Origin: Verpa conica
Lineage: Eukaryota > Ascomycota > Pezizomycetes > Pezizales > Morchellaceae
Reading direction: 5' to 3'
DNA length: 64,000 bases
NCBI GenBank assembly: GCA_033030425.1
Contig: JAUFSD010000018.1
Coordinates: 1,240,001 to 1,304,000 of the forward strand
Below the pieces are notes generated by a model. It searched no databases, had not been told where the DNA came from, and saw only the letters and a program-made list of their open reading frames with translations. Positions within the stretch are counted from its first letter, which is position 1. Every line of letters begins with the position of its first letter. The position numbers were made by a program, and so were the translations under genes. Of this stretch, positions 11,633 through 24,200 are shown in pieces.

Positions 11633-13571
11633 ATGGGCGCTCTAAAGGGTAAAGCAAAGGAGAGACGAGAGGAGAATATCCAGCTAGCTATTAAGCACTA
11701 CCACAAGTCCCCAGAAGCCTCTATACGTGCTTCAGCAGAGAGATATGAGGTCCCCTACAGCACCCTGCGAGATAGGCTTGGTGGAGCTCTCAATCGCCAT
11801 CAAAGCCACAAGCACCAGCAGATTCTTATGCCCAGTGAAGAGAAATCAATCGTCAAATGGATACAAAAGATGGACGATTGGGGGTTCCCTCCAAAGATCG
11901 CAATTGTGAAGGAGATGGCAGCCCACTTGGCGCAAACTAGAGCTACTGGGCGAAAGCTAGGGAAGCACTAGCTTGCTAGGTTCTTAGAGCGCAATCCAGA
12001 GCTAGCATCACGCTTTGCTCACCGTTTAGACCAAGCACGCAATTGTGCTGCCAATCCTGCGATTATCAAGGACTATTTTCGCAAGGTAAGCCTCTACCCC
12101 CCCCCCCAATATCTCGTACAGCCACTAAGGTCTACTAGCTTCGATATGCAATAAAGAAGTACGGTATCCTACCTGAAAACTGCTACAATATGGATGAGAA
12201 AGGCTTTATGATGGGGCAAGCCCAGACGTGCAAAGTCATCTGCAGGAGAGGCAGGAAAATGCCCCGATTGGCTCAAAGCGGAGACCGTACCTGGGTAACG
12301 GTTATCGAGGCTGTTTCTGCTGCAGGAGAAGCCCTACCCCCTATGGTGGTAAACAAAGGTAAAGGGCATTACTTTGGCTGGTACGCAGAGCTGCAAGAGG
12401 GTGATGAGGCAACATTTGCCTACTCTCCTAATGGATGGAGTGATAGCGTACTAGGGCTTGATTGGCTGCGAGATAACTTCAATAAGTTCACGAGAGAGAG
12501 GGCTGCAGGCAATTGGAGGCTTCTTTTGGTTGATGGGCACGTCTCCCACGTTACTTGGTAGTTTTTTGATTATGCCCTCAGCAACAAAATCCTCCCGGTT
12601 TGCCTACCCTCTAAATCTACCCATATACTGCAACCTCTAGACGTAGGCCTATTTAGTCCTTTGCAGAGACACTATTCGAATGCTTTAGACGAGGCTGGAG
12701 GGCGAGGAGATTACCATATCAACAAAGGAGTCTTTCTAAAGTAGGTTAACCCCCCCCCCTTTTAGCCTAAAGCTATTGCTAATTGATTAGGCTCCTATTC
12801 CCAGCTAGGAAGCTAGCCTACACCAAAGAGAATATCCTTTCAGCTTGGAGGCACGCTGGCATTTACCCCTACAACCCTCAGAAGGTTCTAGACCTCTTAG
12901 AGCCACCAAAAGTCGAGCAGGTTCCTACCCCTAATGCTACGAAAGCTCTACAAACTCCCCGCAACGCCCGTACTGCCTGGGCACACAGCAAGCAAGCCCT
13001 AGCTCTAGTAAAAGGCCAAACAGCCTCTGCAGAGAAGCTGCGAGACCTTATCAGCAAGATGGATAAGGGTCTTCAGCAGTCTATTACTGATAAGGAAATT
13101 GCTGAGCATTTGCACCAGCAATTCCATAAAGCAGTCTCTACAAGGTCTAAAGCAATTACTAAGGATAGAAGAAAGCTTACCCAAGCAAGAGTTATTACTA
13201 CGGAGGATGTGATTAAGCTTAGAGAGGAGAGAGAAGCAGTAGAGGCAGAGAAAGAGGCTAAGAAAGAACGCGGTAAAAACAGAGGCAAAAAGGGCAGTGG
13301 AAAAGAGCTTATTACCCTTCCAATTAGAGAGCATGCACCCCCTAGCACCCCCCCTCCTATCTCTACCATTGATATAAGCAACAGCCCGGGCCCAAGTGCT
13401 CGTGGTGAGGGTGGAAGCAGGGCAAAGGGTAGGGGTAGGGGTAGGGCAGCCAGAGGGGGCAGAGGGGGGGGTAGGGGTGGTAAAAAGGTGCAGATTGAGG
13501 AGGAGATTGTGATTATTAGCTCGGAGGATAGTGACGTTGCTAGCAAAGGTAGCAGTAGTGAAATTGAATAG
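11633..13571 (+). pseudogene. Fot1/pogo-type DDE transposase, two in-frame stops
   Basis: Exons 11633-12085, 12139-12740 and 12791-13571 (introns 53 and 50 nt, each containing a poly-C run) give 611 codon positions in one frame. N-terminal helix-turn-helix DNA-binding segments (ASAERYEVPYSTLRDRL and a CENP-B-like block) come first. The catalytic domain shows the NMDEKGF, LLVDGHVSH and LQPLDVGL motifs, with 35 residues between the second and third Asp (DD35D), as in Fot1/pogo elements. The C terminus is basic, with Gly-Arg-rich tracts and an acidic IISSEDSD tail. TAG codons interrupt the frame at 11969-11971 (where relatives often have Trp) and at 12559-12561, between the second and third Asp. 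Everything else is intact, so decay is recent. Confidence 0.9.
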
Positions 13572-13624
13572 ATATTGCTTTTTTAGCACCCTATAAGCCC
13601 TAACCCATTGCCCCCTCGGAGGCG

Positions 13625-13677
13625 GGAAATCACGTGACCGGAATCACGGGGTTGGTCGGTTGCACCGTCCAAGCCTT
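13625..13677 (-). repeat. Right TIR of the Fot1/pogo transposon
   Basis: Inverted partner of 11489-11541, followed by TA at 13678-13679. Confidence 0.95.
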
Positions 13678-13926
13678 TAGCGGTATATTTCTAGTTTTGC
13701 TTTTACAGCACAGAAGTCCCAATACTTTATGCTTATATATACTTGCACCCCACCAACCAGGAAAAAGAAACCATACTTGCAGTAGAGACCCACCCCTGTT
13801 ACACAAATAACTTTGGCATCGCCTTCGTATCGGAAAGATATCATTTTTCTGCAGGCCGCTGAAATATTATCTAGAGGTACCCTTGGGTATCAATTTCATT
13901 TGCTATTTGACTTCCCTTGGAAGTAG

Positions 13927-16900
13927 GTAGTTTGCCTTGTCGAGTTCCCAAACCTGCAAGAGTGGGGCTATTACCTTCGGATTTCCCATGACATCTTCAG
14001 CCCCAAGCCCACCTACTTCCTAAACTCCTATAGCCTGCAAACTTCAGTAAAGATCAAGCTCACTTACTAAAAATGGTTTAAGATTCTTATATATTTATAT
14101 TATTCTGGGACCGGAGGCTAATGGTTACCTAGGGTGATGATGAAGATCCCAGGATCTGTTACGATTGTGAGCACGATGTCATTGAAGATCTTTGTGTCTG
14201 TACTAGCTCCAAATGCGCACAGAACACTGCTCGTTGTGTTACTTGGTGCTTTCTATGCAAGACCAAGTTTCCTTGCAAATCATCTCATCATCTTACCTGT
14301 TGGGTTAGTCATCTCCCAAAGAGTGGGAAGCGGTCGGCGGACCATTGCCAGCGCCCTGCAATAGAACAGGTGCGGCTTAACGAGATCTTCCACTGCGAAA
14401 CGGACCCATATAAACAAAAGACTTTACACCAAAGAGATAAGGAAGCGCGATGGTTTATTATTGATCCAAGTATCCAAGAGGGTGCTACCGATCGTGGAAT
14501 CCTGTATATTACTAACCGTTTCGAGCTCCTAACTCGAGGAAATATCGCAGGTCGAGCGCATTCAAAACAGTTCCCTAGTTTGGTCTCTTTCATCGGCGAA
14601 ACTGGCGCTGGAAAATCCACCCTGATTCGAGCCTTGATTAAGTTATATTCTGTTAAAGTAAAAGAGGAGGCTCTTGAAATTCCAGTCACCCGGATTCGAA
14701 ATGCCGAACACCTAACGAGCCCTACCAGTTCAGGTGTTCATTTATATAAAGATCCGGCCACCTTCGCATCAATAACACCCATCCTTTTCGCCGATTGCGA
14801 AGGATTTAATGCCGGCGCGGCTATTCCAACTTCTCACTGTGACTGGGATTTCAGCGATGACGAGCGTGTTGTTGAAAAGATTCAGATCACTTCGCCTTTA
14901 TATAGTTCTACTTCTTCACTTTCTCCTGCGGGGCGGTCAGGTGGGGTAGAGGACCTGTACTCACGATTTCTCTATGCTTTTAGCGATGTTGTTTGCTTTG
15001 TGTCAAGGAATACTCAAACTATTACGCAGGAAATCGAAAAGCTCTTGGTTTGGGCTTCAAGAGGACTTCAGACCTCAGTCAACCAAACCCAAAAAAAGAC
15101 ACTTGTGCTCGTTTTAAATGCACCTAATGATCACCACAGCAACTGGACGGACGAAAGCAAATTATATGATTATATTTTTAGTGGTATGGCTGATGTATGG
15201 AGAAACTCGGCCTTTCTAGACGACATCCGGAAAAAGACAAATCAAGCCGAGACAGAGAGAGAAAATGGGATCCGTTCAACAGAAGACTTCATCCTGAAGT
15301 ATTTCGAAAGAATCCGGGTCTGTTACATCCCGTTGCGAAAGAATATTCACTCGGGTGAGGTTCAAAAGCAGTGCGATCTCCTCCGGGGTCAAATCGAAGA
15401 GGGTGTCAAGGAAACAGCACTGGCCCGTACGAGGACATGGACACAGTATAACATCCAGGACTTGTCAAATTTATTTGATCAAGCATTCGAGCACTTTGCT
15501 ACGCAGCATACTCCTTTTGATTTCTACCAGGCCGCTCGGCAAAATAATCCGAAACCTCTAGCAATGGCAGACCACATAATGAACCTACTACGCCATATTG
15601 AGAATACCGAAGACTTAGAATTAGTCGATTCTTTCCCAAATATTGTGGCATCTTGTATCCTAAATAATTCCCTTCGTGGAGGGCAAGCTAGTAGGCATCT
15701 CTGGGACCATGTTTGAGCAAAACAGGAGATTTACTGATATCTTTCACTCCAACTAGTTGTGAACCCTAGCGACTTATGGCAAAACGAATATTTAGAGAAA
15801 TGCAAATCCGGAATTATACAATTCTATCAACAACACGCAACTTGCCAATTTCGGAACGATGCCACTCGTTGCATCTGTAAATATGGCTTTCATATTAATA
15901 ACCATCGGGACAAGGATGGGGAAAGTATTGGAGTCGGCCACTTCGAGCCCTTAGACATACATGATTGTACTTCTAAGAAAGGGCTGAAGATTAGAGAACG
16001 GTTTTTTGTGCAATACTGCAATATCTGCAAGGAAGATAACCACTGGATCTTACAGAAACCGTCCCCAGAAGAAATTGTCGCACACCGTAGAGGTATACTT
16101 CAAAGTTACCCCAAACTGTGGGATAAGGTGCGTAGCTATAAGACATGCTTCTCATGCCTTTGTGCTATTCCAGACCACGTCTTTCCCTGTGGACATGCAC
16201 AATGCGAAAATTGCGTCTCAGACTTTGGCGAACGCTCTCTAGTGAAAGAGGCTGAAATAGTCCTACGGGAATGTGCCTTGTGTTCTGAGATATGGACCGA
16301 AATCCAACGAATTCAAACAAGGCCTCCCTGTGCAGGGATACGGGTTCTTACTCTTGATGGCGGGGGGGTACGAGGGATTCTGGAGCTAGCAATTTTGAAG
16401 AAAATTGAGGATAAGATTGGATTGAATATAGGAATTCAAAACTTCTTTGATCTAGTGGTCGGCACAAGTACAGGTATAAACCCAAGAACTCCTGATTATC
16501 TCTGTCTCGTTTTTTTGGTTCTTACTAAATATCTCATGGTGTAAACTCAAGGCGGCATTATTGCTCTTGGCCTAGTAGTCGAGGACATAAGTACGAAAGC
16601 CATGAGTGAAAAATTTGAAACGATCTCCGCGCGTATATTCCAACACACCCGGGGCCCAAAAATTGACTTAGTACAGTTACTATCAAAAAGTGTTCTGATA
16701 AAGACAGTTCTTCTCCTCGTGAAACTTTGGGATAGCGTCTATTCAACTAAGCCTCTCAGGGAAGAACTCCAGAAGATCCTTGGGGATAGATCGAGTATCT
16801 TCGGAAGCGCCACCCACACCGGCGTCCAGCGTTCGGCAAGGGTAGCCGTGATGGCAGTTAAGGACGGTGGCAGACATCCCGCTGCAATTACTAATTATAA

Positions 16901-18091
16901 TCGTCCAACTATCGGTACTTTACCCAATTGAATTGAGAACTGGGCGTAAAGCTAAATATGGGGTAGAGGACAGCGACGATTTTGAACGAGCAGAGAATGA
17001 GGGTGAAGAAATTAAAGCATGGGAAGCGTATGTAAATTCACTACCTATTCTTAAGTCAGCTCTCACTCTATTCTAGTGGTCTATGCACGGCAGCGGCTCC
17101 TATTTATTTTCGGCCTTTCCAAAAGGTATTAGGAACAGCAAGAATCCCATACCTTGATGGCGGCCTTTTGAACAATAACCCTATTTTCTGGGCCTCGAGT
17201 GAATGCGGGAAGATTTGGGGTAAAGCTCACCCTATAGGCCAAGATATCATTATGTCTGTAGGCACGGGGTGCTTCTCCAGTGAGAGGCTGGCTCTGCCCC
17301 TAATTAGTGCCTGCTACCCTGCTACACCTTTGCTAAATAGTTATTTCCAAAATATTGACGGCGAAAGCACCTGGAGCAAGTTTATGCAAGATAAACAATA
17401 CGACCCTGACATCCACCACCGAATCAACGTTCAATTCGAAAGCAAATATTGTCCACTAGACCAGTACAAACGTATGAAAGAACTAGTTAATGAGTTCCAT
17501 AATTCATACAGGCGAGAGGGCTCTGGTACCTCGACGTACTCAGGGAAATGCCTCCGCGAAAAAATAGATCACACCTCTCAACTTCTTGTTGCGAAGCTAT
17601 TTTTCTTCCAGCCAACTAGTAAATTAAAAATAGATCACAAAGGCGGCTTAGACCTTCATCAGCTCGAGGGGAAAATCCTTTGCCGCTTGGAAAGAAACAG
17701 TCACGCCTTGAAGGTACTCGTCGAGCGTATCGACACATTTAGCGGAGGCGAGGCCACGGCTGAAAACCTAGAATCACTCACCGCTATGACGATTGGTAAT
17801 CCGGGGATTTTCAAGACTGCTGTCAGAGCAGGGGAAAGATTTGAGGTCGATTATACGATCGCCACGACCGGGCCGAGTGAAATGATTCAGACAATTTTGG
17901 TGAGAATGAAGCCAGACAACGAGTCCTCAACCGTCCCAGAAATACCAATCAGCGGCTTTCCATGCAAGTTTAACGGTACGTACGCCCAATAGATATATCT
18001 ATTACTTAACATAAGCAATCGTGCAGCTAACTATGGTGTATATCTTAAAGACTTGCTGTTGGCTATGAAAGGTATTGAAACGTATACATAG
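13927..18091 (+). CDS. GTPase-like / RING-like / patatin phospholipase fusion protein
   Basis: Proposed exons: 13927-14046 (first recognised, start missing), 14133-15690, 15757-16473, 16552-16914, 16967-17027 (or from 16952), 17077-17975, 18027-18091. They join in one frame to about 1260 codons. Order of parts: a Cys-rich zinc-finger-like block (CYDCEHD...CVCTSSKC, 14150-14290); a P-loop GTPase-like domain with GETGAGKST (14595) and DCEGF (14797); further Cys/His pairs; a RING-like block (CFSCLCAIPDHVFPCGHAQC, about 16146-16205); then patatin with DGGGVRG (16355), the GTSTG nucleophile elbow (about 16460, split by an intron) and DGGLLNNNP (17156). All patatin catalytic residues are present, so lipid acyl hydrolase activity is likely. 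A membrane-lipid attack role triggered by nucleotide binding is inferred by analogy with patatin-NLR fusions. No in-frame ATG exists in 13927-14370, so the start lies upstream or was affected by the transposon. Reading through the last donor would instead stop at 17992. Confidence 0.82.
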
Positions 18092-18424
18092 TTATGCTAG
18101 GCAAGTTTGTATCGCACAGGGTTAGGGCTAGTTGGTCAATGATTTTGGTTCAGGATGCACTAGATAGAGGGAGACGAGAAAGGCACCTTGTACTAAAAAG
18201 TCGCATTGGTTGGCGTACCGTGTTTGTACTCACAGAAATTACTAAGATCCTGAAAGTGCGAGTATTATTCCCGAGCAAAAGTGCAATCTACCTCTGACTT
18301 AAATGTTGTCATTTTAATCTACCCTCTAACTGAAATCCGACTAAAAGAACCAAGCCATTGTGGTTGTTGTCGCCCACTCATCGTAATCTACGTTTCACCT
18401 TGGCAAGAACTGGTGTTTGAGAAA
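18092..18424. other. Intergenic
   Basis: The 3' flank of the patatin gene. I see no feature. Confidence 0.5.
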
Positions 18425-18782
18425 TATATATGTTCTGGCCCGTTGGAGGGACGTCCTCTATATGGGCCAGCCTACGTCTCTTGTATGGGCAACAACATAA
18501 AAAAACCCTGGCTACAAAAAAACACTCAGAACAAAGCTTCCAGCCTCCTACAAGTTTAATAAAGCATAGTATAAAATCCAAAAAAATCCTAAATATAGTT
18601 CAAGATAGATTCATATTTTCTAGCTATTATTCTTATTCTTTTGAGTGTGCCTATATTAATTAAGCTATACTTTGTTGGCTTGCCCATGGGTGTCCCTCCA
18701 ATGGGTAGGGCACCTAACAGATTGCCTGTTGAGGGGACGTCCCCCCGATAGGCACGTCCCCCAATAGGCCAGAACATATATA
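18425..18782. mobile_element. MITE with TATATATGTTCTGGCC ends
   Basis: Inverted ends of about 32 bp (18425-18456 and about 18751-18782), reading TATATATGTTCTGGCC followed by a diverging GGGACGT block. Additional GGACGTCC and GGTGTCCCTCC copies are subterminal. Alternating TA at both ends hides the target duplication but fits TA insertion. No coding capacity. Confidence 0.8.
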
Positions 18783-19392
18783 AACCATGTATTTAAATAT
18801 AGTAAACCAGTATTTTTAATCTTCAGACTGTAGGCTAGTATGCAGGGTTGAATGGGGAGGGTGCGAGAAGTCTCTTTTCAAATGCAGAGTACCGGATAAA
18901 AGTACATACAGGCGCTGGAATCCAGAGTTTTGTACTCAAATTTACTACCAATGGTAAATTAAATTTCGAAAGATCTACGCTTCCATAATGTACCAAATAT
19001 AGATAGAAAGTTTATGCATTGTAAAAAACATCGATTTTAGTAAATTTTTCTAAGAAATTAAATAGGTAATAAAATAGGAGCGAATGAATCATAAGTACAA
19101 TGAAATGCGAATCGACGTACACAAAGAAACAAAGATGCAATCAACCCAGTCTAATAACAAAAGAAAGTCTTCGTAGCCAGATACGTATCGTATACTTAGA
19201 GGGACCAAAAGGAAAAAGTTCGTACGGGTATCCATAACACAAACTCCTCCCACAAACAAAGGAAAGAACGAAAATAACGAAAGTAAATAGGCCTAAGAAG
19301 TAACTTATTTAAGAGATAGGCATGAGAGCAGACTATGTGCTGCTAGAACTCGCGAAATCTTTGAAGAAGCTCAGGACTAAGAGGGCAAAGGT
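18783..19392. other. Intergenic, AT-rich
   Basis: Holds the 3' flank of the minus-strand gene that ends at 19393. I see nothing else. Confidence 0.5.
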
Positions 19393-21220
19393 CTAACTGA
19401 ACCAAAAAAAGCCCCTGAATGTTGGTCGTTGTGGCTGTTGTGGTCTATTTGCTGTGCGCTCTGAACTAGATCTGGAGGGCCTCTGCCTCCTTCCGGGACG
19501 GCACAGAAGCTTCCATAAAAATGATAAATGTCCGTGACGTCTGCCTTGGGGATCTTCTGGTGATGTTATAAGCAGGGAGTCGTCCCCATTAGATATCGAT
19601 GGGTGGACATTGGATTGAGCCGAACCAGCCGCCTGCAAGTTTACAGGATGCATTAGGCGTTCCCCACTGAGGTTCATTGATTTAAGCTGCCGATCCATCT
19701 TTGCATTAACAGTATAGTTGATCTGACTGAGTTGCTTAATTTCGCGTACACAGGTTACCGGTGAGGGATCTTCGCATACAGGGCATTGTTCCCCATCTCT
19801 GAGGTGAGCAACCTCATGAGTCTGATAAAATGTTATCAGTAAGTTAGAAACATACATAAAAAGCCTAGTTAATGGCTATATAGACAATATTGCCTTACCT
19901 TAAGTTCCTTGGGGATACACCCATTTAATATACCCATAACTTTCTCTTCTGTAATTATATGAGCTGAAGGGCAGTTGAGGGTGTAGACCCTCGGCTGTGA
20001 AAATTTTGGTTGATTTTTATTTTCAACCTCAGGACTGGAACAAAACCTAGAGACTTCTGATAAAAGCTGACGAAATTCATCATCGGAATTGCGGAGTGTT
20101 TGGTGCCGGTCTTTAAGGAGTCTAGAGAACCACTGGAGAGATTTCAACTCTTCTGAGTCTCGTGGAGAAATACTCTTAAAGTCCGTTGTAGGTTGTGAGG
20201 ATTGATTACCGGTTTGGCCCAGTAGCGGCCCCAACGGCCAGAAGGGATCCACCAACGAGGTAAGCATAAATTCTTGAGAATGTCTCTGCCCTGATGCTTT
20301 TGGAAGGAGCCCTGCGATTTGCGCGGCTACACCTAGGGCCTTCTCTTCATCTTCATAGACCTTCTCTTTATCTTCATGAACATTCTCGTTACCTCCATGA
20401 ACCTCTTCTTCATCTCTATGGGCCTCCTCTTCACGGGCTTTATCCGCCCGGGATTCTATGACGGCACCGACCACACTCCAGGATATGTCATATAAAGCCC
20501 AAAAGCTCCGTAACGATCTGGAATCCTGTAACCTTTCCTTTACCGTTTTGAGCAAATATGACTCGTCCAAAGGGTACTAAAGAGACGTTAGTACTGGATC
20601 TATCAGCTTCAAAAAAATGGAGAACCTACCAGCTTTCTCTCAATAGAGTGCAGACGCAAAAGGTCTTCCTTCGGCAGAGGTGCCAAAAGGGATTCGAGAC
20701 AAACTTTGAGCGCATTGCTCTCGTCTGATGAAAGAGACTCGTGAGTATAGCACTCGAGTAGCTTAACTATATCCTGTGGGACTACGGTCTTATTAGGGTG
20801 GAGACAAAGCACACGGACCCCGGATAAAATGGTTTGGATTATGAAGTGACGAGTTCGTCTACTATAATTATCCATATTTCTGGCTGTGTTGAGAAACTCG
20901 GATAGTTGGCTAAGCAGGAAAATCACCACACGTAAGACCATATTATAGCTCATAATGTATAGTATCAGCTTTTGAGCAGTGGCATTGGTTGGAGGGTCAC
21001 CATATGGTGTCCAAGACTGCAGATGTGTTCGTTGAAGGCCAAAAATAATTTTGAATTGGCATACAATATCGAATAGTTGGCCGGAGACATGGTCACCAGT
21101 AGGTGGAATAGTAGGAAGGAAGTAGTTTCCAAGCAACTCTTTGGCAATTGAGTCGATATCTCTTCGCAGCAAGAGGAGATTCCAGATCTCCGCAAAAACA
21201 CTAAGGATCTGGCTAGACAT
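19393..21220 (-). CDS. Hypothetical fungal protein with acidic heptapeptide repeat
   Basis: Exons 21220-20630, 20576-19899 and 19821-19393 (introns 53 and 77 nt with good donors GTAGGT and GTAAGG) join in frame to 565 aa. Residues 1-197 look helical and hydrophobic-rich, without a motif I know. Exon 2 contains an acidic, charged repeat (residues about 245-280). A short CPVC plus CVRE region (start of exon 3) is too small to call a zinc finger. The C-terminal tail is basic, rich in Arg, Ser and Pro (GRRQRPSRSSSERTANRP). I do not recognise the family. The good splice sites and continuous coding character over three exons make it a real gene. Confidence 0.7.
20330..20432 (-). repeat. 21-bp coding repeat (5 heptapeptides)
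   Basis: Five imperfect units in exon 2 of the 565-aa protein: EEEAHRD, EEEVHGG, NENVHED, KEKVYED, EEKALGV. The seven-residue period and alternating charge suggest a helical or coiled-coil spacer. Copy number would be expected to vary between strains. Confidence 0.75.
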
Positions 21221-24200
21221 TCTGCTTCAAGCAGTAATGCTAGAGTTGATTGAAGTGGTCGATCCTTTTGTTCTCAGTAATTCCAGGTTTGAAGATGACT
21301 ATCGGTTTTGTGGTCAAAGTAGGAGTAGAGAAGGTCGAAAATTCGGGGAAGATGAAAAGATAAATTTCTTATGTATGAGATAGAGGGGCTATCGGGTGAA
21401 GTGGAGGCGGGGTTTAGTGCAGGTGGAGTAGAGTGGGGAGAGACCAGGGAACAGGGTGGGGGGAGTTAATATAGGGTGAAGGAAAGAGCAAGACTGGACT
21501 CTACTCCAAGGGAATTCCCTTCCTTCTGCCCTTGGACTTTGACACTCTGACCAAAAAGCAGAACCACCACCCACCTAACACGTCAGCAGGACCGCAACTG
21601 AGTGAAGCGGTGTGCATCTTCCCTACATACTACATTGTCTAGTTCGGTCTGTCGTAAAGTGTTGGTTCATTAGCAAACCATGGGGCAACTCGGATTAGGG
21701 AGGTTCGCCAATGAACCCTGAGGCAACCTTATGTTACCGCGATAACTTGCTGGGCTTCCGATAAGTTAAAACTACATACACGTCCGATTGGTGAAGGTCA
21801 CGTGAGGCAGCCAATAGATTGTAGTCGTAGGCTTGGCTTCTTGGGTCTTCTTTCGCCCGCTGAAACATGAGAAATAAATCGTTACTACCTACAAACTCTT
21901 TGTATTGATAAAGCACAAAGTAATGCATCAAGGTAACATGTAATTATAGAAACACGATTTCTTTCTTCTGCCTTTCCCCTGTGTCTGCCTTTCCACCGTG
22001 TCCAAATGGGCTGGTAAAGGCACCAAGATTTCTTCAAACATAGTATCTAAAACAATAACCTCCTCAACATCCTACCCCCTGTGCCTAATTGTAAACGTTG
22101 GTCCATTATGATTCATGATTAATACATATTACCAATTTATATATACGGCAAACAAGAGACCACATCACCATGCAGAAATAAACATAGAGGATGCCATCGG
22201 GATTTTGTATCTTTACTGCTTTATTCTTTGCGGGCAGTGTGCCAATTAACACATGTTCTTGCACCGTAAGGCACCCATTGGGTAACTTCCTTTGGATATA
22301 CACATGCATGTAATTGAATAACCGCCTCAGAATGACACCCTGAGACAATTAAACAAATAATTTAGATATATAATTAATCCCCAGACGCTTTAAAGGACAG
22401 CAAAGATATCTATGTAGCTAGGCAGACTGTTTAGGATAGCAAGGCTCCGTCCGTCAGATATGCCCAACTCACCACGTGTTTGCAACGTAGTACCCTAGGC
22501 TTTAGTGTGATTATCCTCGGAAATTTTCGGAGACCTGGCCGGCCCTTTTTAGGGATAATTCCCCTTGCCCGGGCCAATTTTGGACCTAGAAGGGGGGCTT
22601 GGGTACTTGAAAGCCCACATACTTATAGCTGGAAAATTAAGTATCCTATATTCAAGGTCAAAGCCCCCGGAGAGCCACTAAATACAGCGGAGATGCTTGG
22701 AATGACTCGGAACATTCCGGCAATGACTGTCCCAAGCAGTATTGTACGTGGTTAGGTAGAAGCCTACACCCCCAGCCTGAGAAGTTATAGAATTCCGCCA
22801 ATCCCAGTAATCTAGCTGCCTGGGGCATCACCGGTGCACCTTGTCGAGGGTGTTGGGAACTCTCTCAATCGAGCCAATATCGTCTATCTAAGTGTCCATT
22901 TGAGTCTGGACGAGGGAGTCTGGCTATGGTGCTATGTTTCGAATCGACAGCCCCCATAGATAGGATATAGCCTCTCGCCAGACACTTCATTCCTAATGCA
23001 AATAAAAACTATTCATCGGCAGAAACTTTTGGTAACAATTGGTGTCCTCCATGCAAGGAACAGGATTACGGGAGAGAATTTTGCTAAAGCCTGAAGCGCA
23101 GCTGGCTATCATTTCTGACACCACATCATGACATGTCTGCGTAATGACTAGACCAAAATGTACACGTAGTCTTCAATGTCTCTGAATCAGTTTTTGCATA
23201 GCTGTATCCACTACATACTGGCTAGGTCATCGATCTCGTGAAGTGAAACATACTGGAGCGTTAGCAATCATTTTTTACCCACCGATGGCGAACACATGGT
23301 AAACAGGGGCCTACAGAAGCTGAAGTATCAGTCCTGATCATCATATGCGCTGGCGATGGCATCGTCAGACCCTGCTTTCCGTACGTGATATTTTCAATTA
23401 GTGGGTGAACGACTATAGCAGGAGGAGTTATACCGCCCATACCCTACGATCCGTTTAGCCAAGGGCCTAAGAAACATAGTTTCTAGACATAACCAATAAC
23501 AAAATTATAGCTTTACAATGAGAGCTGAAAGTGTATGCAAGAAGTTCTCTTTATTTTAATACTCTGTAAATGCAAGCACCCCTTGGGTCGCCACTGTAAA
23601 GACTTTTTCTGATTCAATGTGTTGAGTAGTGGGCTGCTTCCAACGGCTGATGAAATCCTGCAGGTACAGAAGTTCGATGAGCTGAAAAGCGTTTATGTCC
23701 GATGCCTTAGCAACATTAGCTTGGGCGGGTACACATATCATAATTTTCCGAGATGTCGTTGCTAACAGCGGGATTTGAAAGAGATGCGACTCCAACCTAT
23801 CATGATCAGAATACACTTGAACATGATAGGTAAATATTCTTACGGGTAGTGGCTTTAGGATACGTATGCAGCTGTCGATATACATGACTAAATCAACAAG
23901 AAGCTTCTCTAGGATGAAGGCCAGACGTTTCCGAGACCTTTCCCCACGCCCTAGAATCTTTACCGATGGCTATATCCATGCATGTGAAATACTACGTATA
24001 GTATCCCAAAGTTACAAGAGAAGCTTTCTATCATGTTCTATCTAACAGTTAGCTGAGAAGTTATGCGGCGATGTCCCCGGCTACGTATAACCTACATAGA
24101 GCAAGAATTACCCAGCCTTGCTAAGCCAAGAGCTACTGCCGTAATGAATGGATGTTGTCATTAGATTTCTCGCATATTAAATCTATTATCACAAAGTGCA

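Larger units (their letters stand above)
11489..13677 (+). mobile_element. Fot1/pogo-type DNA transposon
   Basis: A 2189-bp element flanked by TA target duplications (11487-11488 and 13678-13679). Its 53-bp terminal inverted repeats (11489-11541 and 13625-13677) begin AAGGCTTGGACGGTGCAACC and differ at three positions. It holds one transposase gene with two introns, interrupted by two TAG codons, so this copy is probably non-autonomous. The near-identical TIRs suggest recent insertion. Its right end lies about 250 bp upstream of the first recognised exon of the patatin gene. Confidence 0.95.

Noticed and set aside
13005..13589. Antisense open frames over the transposase C terminus
   Set aside because: Mirror of the Gly-Arg and Lys-rich low-complexity coding on the plus strand.
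22106..22348. 80-codon minus-strand frame as a gene
   Set aside because: No convincing splice join with the frame at 21734-21931 and no family motif.
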